Below, in pieces: positions 1-5,900 of a DNA stretch of 7,640 nt (position 1 is the stretch's first letter; the number at the start of each line of letters is the position of its first letter). The stretch spans positions 1 through 7,640 of the forward strand of contig VXXH01000501.1 of assembly GCA_009835515.1 (NCBI GenBank). Reading direction: 5' to 3'. The position numbers and the translations under genes are program-made. Source of the DNA: Candidatus Poribacteria bacterium. Lineage in GTDB: Bacteria > Poribacteria > WGA-4E > WGA-3G. The notes beneath the pieces are model-generated. The model saw nothing but the letters and a program-made list of their open reading frames with translations, did no database searches and had not been told where the DNA came from.

Positions 1-181
1 AAAGTTGTGGGATGTAGAAACACACGAAAACATCGCTACTCTTGAAGGACATAGGAGTGGTATATCTTCAGTGGCATTTTCACCTGATGGGACACTACTT
101 GCTTCCGGGTCTTATGATGAGACGGTAAAGTTGTGGGATGTAGAAACACACGAAAACATCGCTACTCTTGAAGGACATAGG
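1..181 (+). repeat. Exact 55-nt direct repeat at 126-nt spacing
   Basis: Bases 1-55 and 127-181 are identical. They encode the end of one WD40 blade and the start of the next (KLWDVETHENIATLEGHR). The spacing is exactly 42 codons, one blade. Because the first copy starts at the window edge, the identity may extend further left. It indicates recent single-blade duplication or gene conversion. Confidence 0.93.
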
Positions 182-505
182 TGGATTGTCACTTCCGTTG
201 CGTTTTCACCTGATGGGACGCTCCTTGCTTCCGGGTCTGATTACGTAAAGTTGTGGGATGTAGAAACAAAACGTAATATCTACAGTAAACAGGGATCTGG
301 GTCATATATCCGAGTAGCATTTTCGCCGGATGGCGAGCTTTTCGCTTACGGGGATGATTTTACGGTGAATTTACAAGATAAGTCGACCGGCACGCATATC
401 ACGACGTTTGAAGGGCATGAGTGGATTGTCACTTCCGTTGCGTTTTCGCCGGATGGCACGCTCCTTGCATCTGGTAGCGGTGATGGTACAGTGAAGTTGT
501 GGAAC
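2..505 (+). repeat. First WD40 propeller, last four blades visible
   Basis: Four copies of the blade signature SVAFSPDG or a close variant are visible, with GH dipeptides and KLWD blade ends. Blades are about 40-42 residues. Blade 3 (about 256-400) is degenerate: it has RVAFSPDG, but its KLWD end has become NLQDKS. A full propeller usually has seven blades, so about three are probably upstream of the window. Blades 2 and 4 share an exact 27-nt stretch (181-207 and 421-447). Confidence 0.9.
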
Positions 506-2665
506 ATCAACGTTACAATTCAGATCATCTCTGGAAATGGCCAAGAAGCTCCTGCCAATACACAGTTGACAGAACCGTTTGTCGTAGAAGTGAGAGATAG
601 TAACGATAATCCCTTACCAAATGCTCAGGTAACATTTACCCTCGCAAGAGGCGACCGACTACTTATTGGGGAATCCACGCCTGTGGAAGTAACCACCGAT
701 GCCAACGGCAGAGCAGCTCAAACGCTTACACTTGGTCCTAAGCCGGGAATAAATATTGTTGAAGTATCTATGTGGAACGAATCGGTGTGGTTTGAGGTTG
801 AGGGAGTTTCGCCGTACCAGTTAGTGAAAATCTCCGGTGACGAACAGCAAGGGACATTCGGCACAACATTGGCGAGTCCCTTGGTCGTTGAAGTAAGAGA
901 TCCAAACAATAATCCTTTGCCAGATGTTCAGGTAACATTTACAGTCACTGAAGGCGAGGGACTACTGAACGGAGAATCCATAGTTGTCAAAGTAACTACC
1001 GATGCTAACGGCAGAGCAGCGCAAACGCTTACACTTGGACACGCTGCAACAAACACTGTTGATGCATCTATTGGTTACGAGTGGGTGGAATTTAATGCTG
1101 CGGGAATTTCACCAGAACACATTGCCACACTCCCTGCCGGGGATCCGGACAACCTCATTTCTGTAGCGTTTTCACCCGATGGAAATACACTTGCATCCGC
1201 GGATGTTACAGGGGTGAAGTTGTGGGATGTGGCGACAAAAGAAAATACTATCACACTTGCAGTTGAGCGGAGTGGTAAATCTGTAGCGTTCTCACCCGAT
1301 GGCATCCTGCTCGCCTTCGGAACAGGAACTAATATCAAGTTGTGGAATACGATGACAAACGAGAATGTCGCTACACTTGAAGGGCATGGAGATGATGTCA
1401 TTTCTATAGCGTTTTCACCCGATGGGAAAACGCTCGCATCCGGCGCATGGGACGGGATCGTCAAGTTGTGGGATGTCGCAACAAAAGAAAACATCGCTAC
1501 ATTTGGAGGGCATATTACTGCTATCCTTGAAGGATGGTTTAGTGGTTTTCATACCCCTGTGTCATTTTCCCCCGATGGCACACGCCTCGCCTTCGGGGCG
1601 GGGATTAGCATCAAGCTGTGGGATGTGACAGCAAACGAAAATGTCGCTATACTTGAAGGCCATGAAGATGGTGTCATTTCTATAGCGTTCTCACCCGATG
1701 GGACGCTGCTCGCTTCCACGGGCCGGGGTTCTTTTGAGAGAGAAGTGAAGTTGTGGGATGTCGCAACAAAAGAAAATACTATCACACTTGAGATGGACTG
1801 GGGGGCGGGGGTCGCTACTGTAGCGTTCTCACCCGATGGCACCACCCTCGCCTTTGGAACAGAACATAGCATCAAGTTATGGGATATGACAACAAACGGG
1901 GATATCCATACACTTGAAGGGCATGAAGATACTGTCTATTCTGTAGTGTTTTCACCCGATGGAAATACACTCGCATCTGCGTCCCGTGATGGTACAGTCA
2001 AACTATGGGATGTATCGTCCTCTATCATACCTATAGTAGTACCCCCTGAATTCCTTGCGGAGGATGTCAATGGCGATGGGAGTGTGAACATCCAAGACTT
2101 GGTGTTAGTTGCTGCAAACCTCGGGCAGGCAGGGCAAAATACCGCAGATGTCAACAGCGACGGTGTTGTTGATATCAGAGATCTCGTCAAGGTTGCTGGG
2201 GCACTCGGCAATGCGGCTGCTGCACCGTCCCTGAATCCGCAAGCACTATCAACCCTCACCACTGCGGATGTCAAACAGTGGCTTTCTGAAGCACAGCAGA
2301 TGAACCTAACGGACGCAGCGTCGCAGAGAGGAATTCAATTCTTAGAACAACTCCTCGCTGCGTTGACACCAAAAAAGACCGCTTTGTTGGCAAACTTCCC
2401 GAATCCGTTCAATCCGGAAACGTGGATACCCTACCATTTGGCAAAAGACGCGGATATCACATTGACTATTTATGCCATAGATGGACAGGTCGTGAGAAAG
2501 TTGGCGTTAGGACATCAACCCGCGGGTATGTATCAGAACCGTTCCCGTGCAGCCTATTGGGATGGCAGAAACGCATTCGGTGAACCCGTCGCAAGCGGTG
2601 TCTATTTCTACACCCTCACCGCAGGCGATTTTTCTGCCACACGCAAGATGTTAATACGCAAGTAG
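2..2665 (+). CDS. Secreted WD40 / Big-1 / WD40 / dockerin repeat protein with C-terminal sorting-like domain (5' partial)
   Basis: The frame is already open at the left edge: the codon before the nearest possible start (TTG at 5) is AAG, and with it the sequence reads KLWDVETHEN, the end of a WD40 blade that recurs downstream. The true start and any signal peptide are therefore upstream. Domains in order: four WD40 blades (2 to about 505), two Big-1 immunoglobulin-like domains (about 515-1108), seven WD40 blades (about 1115-2017), two dockerin calcium loops (2063-2216; DVNGDGSVNIQDL and DVNSDGVVDIRDL), a predicted helical linker (2258-2389), and a C-terminal beta domain (2390-2662) with PNPFNPETW, YWDGRN and a basic TRKMLIRK end. 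Tails of this kind resemble FlgD-like or Por-type C-terminal sorting domains, so export to the surface or medium is likely. No enzyme motif is visible; a ligand-binding or adhesive role is inferred. Gene 2 follows after 175 nt on the same strand. Confidence 0.95.
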   Translation, partial: KLWDVETHENIATLEGHRSGISSVAFSPDGTLLASGSYDETVKLWDVETHENIATLEGHRWIVTSVAFSPDGTLLASGSDYVKLWDVETKRNIYSKQGSGSYIRVAFSPDGELFAYGDDFTVNLQDKSTGTHITTFEGHEWIVTSVAFSPDGTLLASGSGDGTVKLWNINVTIQIISGNGQEAPANTQLTEPFVVEVRDSNDNPLPNAQVTFTLARGDRLLIGESTPVEVTTDANGRAAQTLTLGPKPGINIVEVSMWNESVWFEVEGVSPYQLVKISGDEQQGTFGTTLASPLVVEVRDPNNNPLPDVQVTFTVTEGEGLLNGESIVVKVTTDANGRAAQTLTLGHAATNTVDASIGYEWVEFNAAGISPEHIATLPAGDPDNLISVAFSPDGNTLASADVTGVKLWDVATKENTITLAVERSGKSVAFSPDGILLAFGTGTNIKLWNTMTNENVATLEGHGDDVISIAFSPDGKTLASGAWDGIVKLWDVATKENIATFGGHITAILEGWFSGFHTPVSFSPDGTRLAFGAGISIKLWDVTANENVAILEGHEDGVISIAFSPDGTLLASTGRGSFEREVKLWDVATKENTITLEMDWGAGVATVAFSPDGTTLAFGTEHSIKLWDMTTNGDIHTLEGHEDTVYSVVFSPDGNTLASASRDGTVKLWDVSSSIIPIVVPPEFLAEDVNGDGSVNIQDLVLVAANLGQAGQNTADVNSDGVVDIRDLVKVAGALGNAAAAPSLNPQALSTLTTADVKQWLSEAQQMNLTDAASQRGIQFLEQLLAALTPKKTALLANFPNPFNPETWIPYHLAKDADITLTIYAIDGQVVRKLALGHQPAGMYQNRSRAAYWDGRNAFGEPVASGVYFYTLTAGDFSATRKMLIRK
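515..1108 (+). repeat. Two tandem Big-1 (invasin-type immunoglobulin-like) domains
   Basis: Two related domains follow one another at a 303-nt (101-residue) period, as measured from the shared TTDANGRAAQTLTLG motif. Each carries VVEVRD, a short N/D-rich turn, PLP, QVTFT, a variable loop, then that motif and a final beta strand. This is the pattern of bacterial Ig-like group 1 domains, which form rod-like spacers in invasin and intimin adhesins. Here they sit between two WD40 propellers and probably act as a rigid spacer. Confidence 0.88.
1115..2017 (+). repeat. Second WD40 propeller, seven blades
   Basis: Seven FSPDG blade signatures occur, near 1160, 1280, 1405, 1560, 1679, 1817 and 1940, each followed by a KLW(D/N) end. 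Seven blades make one complete beta propeller. Blades alternate in type: 1, 3, 5 and 7 read TLAS or LLAS, while 2, 4 and 6 read LAFG followed by a short IKLW turn. The full GH dipeptide (EGHGDD, EGHEDG, EGHEDT) leads into blades 3, 5 and 7. An exact 25-nt stretch is shared by 1235-1259 and 1766-1790. Protein or ligand binding is the family role; the partner is unknown. Confidence 0.92.
2063..2662 (+). other. C-terminal cassette of gene 1: dockerin loops, helical linker, sorting-like domain
   Basis: Two EF-hand-like loops start at 2063 and 2147, each with Asp/Asn calcium ligands in the pattern D-x-N-x-D-G-x-V-(N/D)-x-x-D. Next is a linker (2258-2389) with a predicted amphipathic helical pattern including RGI.FLEQLL. 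A roughly 90-residue beta domain starts before PNPFNPETW and ends in TRKMLIRK. The same cassette, in the same order and length, ends gene 2. Dockerins classically bind cohesins, but no cohesin is visible here, so the ligand is unknown. Confidence 0.88.
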
Positions 2666-2678
2666 ACAATAGTCTTGT

Positions 2679-2778
2679 AGGTTGGGTTGAAGGGATGTCA
2701 CCAAAACCTCGGAAAACAATAGAAAAATCAACCTGTTCCGTAGGTGACACGTCAAACAAGAACGCAGTGAAACCCAAC
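2679..2778. repeat. Nested imperfect inverted repeat in the intergenic region
   Basis: Three nested pairs of complementary arms surround a loop: GTTGGGTT (2681-2688) with AACCCAAC (2771-2778), TGTCACC (2696-2702) with GGTGACA (2743-2749), and CGGAA (2710-2714) with TTCCG (2736-2740). The middle and inner arms form one longer imperfect stem, interrupted by a few unpaired A residues on the left side. The outer arms resemble the GTTGGGTT...AACCCAAC palindromes I recall as dispersed intergenic repeats in many bacteria. No T-tract follows, so a factor-independent terminator is not supported. It could be a REP- or MITE-like element or an mRNA 3'-end structure. Confidence 0.6.
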
Positions 2779-2794
2779 ATTGCCATAGATGTCC

Positions 2795-2812
2795 CCCGCA
2801 AAGACAAGCGGG
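2795..2812 (+). promoter_or_regulatory. Small GC-rich hairpin in the leader of gene 2
   Basis: CCCGC (2795-2799) and GCGGG (2808-2812) can pair as a 5-bp stem with an 8-nt A-rich loop. It ends 15 nt before the ribosome binding site and 28 nt before the start codon. It is too far upstream to block the start site directly and has no T-tract. It may be a leader stabilising structure or chance. Confidence 0.3.
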
Positions 2813-2827
2813 CAATCAAAAAGAACC

Positions 2828-2835
2828 AAAAGGAG
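2828..2835 (+). promoter_or_regulatory. Ribosome binding site of gene 2
   Basis: AAAAGGAG sits five bases before the ATG at 2841, a near-perfect Shine-Dalgarno at normal spacing. It supports this start over other candidates, and the encoded N-terminus is a good signal peptide, which fits. Confidence 0.88.
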
Positions 2836-2840
2836 TTATC

Positions 2841-2936
2841 ATGAAACCGCTAACTGTGAATCAAAAAATCGCGGCATCAATCGTCGCAGTAATGTTATTA
2901 ATATACGGTATACAAGGCACAGTCAACGTACATGCA
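2841..2936 (+). other. Signal peptide of gene 2
   Basis: The N-terminus has basic residues (K2, K9), then a hydrophobic stretch (IAASIVAVMLLIYGI, residues 10-24), and a VHA motif at residues 30-32 fitting signal peptidase I cleavage before Gln33. The protein is therefore exported by the general secretory route. No lipobox cysteine is present. Confidence 0.85.
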
Positions 2937-5900
2937 CAAGACAACGCGCCTGAACTGACACCCGTCAGTGACAGGACGCAGCAGGTCCAAGATAGGATTG
3001 TTGCATTGGTGCCAGGTGTAGATTCCGCTAACGATGTAACCGCCGCACATCTCGCCTTAATCACTAACCTCAACCTGAGCGACCAGAGCATTACCGCACT
3101 GAAAACCGGTGATTTTGATGGATTGTCGGCGTTGCGTTCGCTCTCCTTAGCGAAAAACACGCTGAGCAGCCTACCAGCAGGCATCTTCTCAGGTTTGTCT
3201 GCCATGAGTAGTCTTGACTTAGGTAGCAACGAACTCAGCAGTCTGCCAGCAAATGTCTTTTCTGGACTCTCGACCATGAGCAGGCTCAACTTGTCCTATA
3301 ACAGCCTGGATAGTCTATCGGCGAATACATTCTCTGAAATGTCTGCGTTGACAGGTCTCGATTTAGGCAACAACGAACTCAGCAGTCTGCCAGCAAATGT
3401 CTTTTCTGGGCTATCTGCGCTGAATTGGCTCAGCCTGTCTTCCAATCAACTCAGCAGTCTACCCGATAATCTCTTTTTCGGACTCTCTTCGTTAAATTCG
3501 CTCTACCTGGGCGACAACACCGTCGGTTTATCCATCACTATGTCTCTGGAGAAGGTTGGCGGAAACCAGTTCAAAGCAACGGCACCTACCGGCGCGCCTT
3601 TCAATATCGTGCTGCCGGTTACCGTTGCAAATGGGAGTATTGATGGCGGGGCAACCACCATTACAATTGCCGCTGGCAGCACAGAAAGCGGACTTCTCAC
3701 CGTGATCCCCACCCCCGGTACATCGGATGCCGTCACCGTGAATATTGGCACGCTCCCTGAGCTGCCAACAAGCCATTTCGGTTATAGCCTTGCCAAACCA
3801 AGTGCTACTGATAACACCCTCAGTTTCGCACTCGGTATCCCTAAACCTACCGGCGATCCGAAGGTGAACCACGCACCGATTTTCACAGAGGGGAGCAGCA
3901 CAACGCGATCCGTAGCGGAAAACACATCTGCTGGAACAGACATCGGCAGCCCCGTTTCTGCTACTGATGAAGATGAGGATATCTTAACTTACACTCTCAG
4001 CGGCGCAGATGCAGCCTCCTTTGGCATCATTAGCACTACCGGACAATTACAAACCCACGCGCCTCTCGACTATGAAAAAAAGAATACCTACGCCGTGACC
4101 GTCACCGTCTCCGATGGCAGTGCCACCGATGCCATCAGTGTCACGATTGATGTCACGGACGTAGTGGAAAACAACGACCCAGTCTTTGTAGAGGGCAGTG
4201 CCACCGAACGGGAAATACCGGAAAACACACCGGCCGGCAGAAACATCGGCGGTCCCGTCTCTGCTACGGACCTTGATGAGGCAGATGTCTTAACCTACAG
4301 TCTCAGTGGTGCAGACGCAGCCTCCTTCGGCATCGTCAGCACCACAGGGCAGTTACGAACACGTGCCCCCCTCGACTATGAAAAAAAGAACACCTATTCA
4401 GTGGCAGTCCACGTCTCTGATGGCAATGGTGGAACAGACTCCATCGGGGTCGCTATCAACGTCACAGACGTAGAGGAAAACAACGACCCAGTCTTTGTAG
4501 AGGGCAGTGCCACGGAACGGGAAATACCGGAAAACACACCGGCAGGCAGAAATATCGGCAGCCCCGTCACGGCTACGGACCTTGATGAGGCAGATGTCTT
4601 AACCTACAGTCTCAGTGGTGCAGACGCAGCCTCCTTCGGCATCGTCAGCACCACAGGGCAGTTACGAACACGTGCCCCCCTCGACTATGAAAAAAAGAAC
4701 ACCTATTCAGTGGCAGTCCACGTCTCTGATGGCAATGGCGGAACAGACTCCATCGGGGTCGCTATCAACGTCACGGATGTAGAGGAAAACAACGCACCCG
4801 TTTTCGTAGAAGGCAGTGCCACGGAACGCTCAATTCCTGAGAACACACCCGCCGGCAGAAACATTGGTGCCCCTGTCACCGCTACTGATGAAGATGAGGA
4901 AGATGTCTTAACTTACAGTCTCAGTGGAGCAGATGCGGCTTCCTTTGGCATCGTCAGCACCACAGGACAGCTGCGAACACGTGCACCTCTCGACTATGAA
5001 CAGAAGAATGTCTATTCGGTGGCGGTACTCGTCTCTGATGGAAATGGCGGGACAGACTCCATCGGCGTTGCTATCAACGTCACGGACGTAAACGAAACGC
5101 CAACAGCGCACGCACCGGAGTTCATAGAGGGCAATGCTACGGAACGCGCCATAGCAGAGAACACACCTGCTGGCAGAAACATCGGTGCCCCTGTCACGGC
5201 TACTGATGAAGATGAGGATGTCTTAACCTACAGTCTCAGTGGGGTAGATGCGGCTTCCTTTGGCATCGTCAGCACCACAGGACAATTACGAACGCGCGCA
5301 CCCCTTGATTATGAGCAAAAAAATGCCTACTCGGTGGCTGTTATCGTCTCCGATGGCACGCTCACGGACTCCATCGGCGTTGCTATTAATGTCACGGACG
5401 TAGCAGAGAACCGCGCGCCGGTCTTCGCGAGTAGTAGCACGACGCGATCTATACCCGAAAACACACCCGCCGGTAGAAACATCGGCAGCCCTATCACCGC
5501 TACGGATGCGGATGGTGACACCCTGACATACGCGCTTGATGGCGCGGATGCGTCGTCGTTCGGTATCGTCAGCACGACTGGACAGCTGAAAACCAGTGCA
5601 CCGCTTGATTACGAAGAAAAGAACGCTTATGCTGTCACCGTCATCGCCTCCGATGGCACCCTCACGGACACCATCAGTGTCGCTATCAAGATTACTGACA
5701 TTGATGAAAACACCCCACCCGTTTTCGCAGGAGGCAGCAGCACAACGCGCACTATACCTGAAAACACGCCCGCGGGGGTACATATTGGGGAAGCCGTCTC
5801 TGCTAAAGATGCTGACGACGGTGATACCTTGACCTATACCCTCAGTGGCACGGATGCAGCAGCTTTTGACATTGACAGCACCACTGGGCAGCTGAAAACC

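Noticed and set aside
5..7. TTG as the start codon of gene 1
   Set aside because: The in-frame AAG before it completes the KLWD blade motif, and no ribosome binding site can be seen; the gene simply enters from the left.
1075..1875. Open frames on the minus strand opposite the second propeller (1075-1494 and 1549-1875)
   Set aside because: They are antisense images of the repeated WD40 blades, with recurring SGENA-type strings opposite FSPDG, and show no independent coding signs.
2679..2812. Factor-independent terminator after gene 1
   Set aside because: The stems are imperfect or short, and no run of T follows on either strand.
2616..2819. A 67-codon minus-strand frame covering the intergenic region
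   Set aside because: It overlaps the end of gene 1 and the inverted repeat and shows no family resemblance; most likely chance.
2666..2840. Sigma-70-type promoter for gene 2
   Set aside because: I found no pair of -35 and -10 boxes at proper spacing that I would defend; host promoter rules are also unknown.
5286..5783. A 165-codon minus-strand frame opposite the cadherin array
   Set aside because: It mirrors the sense repeats and is rich in Arg and Cys, with no recognisable domain; the plus-strand frame is clearly the gene.
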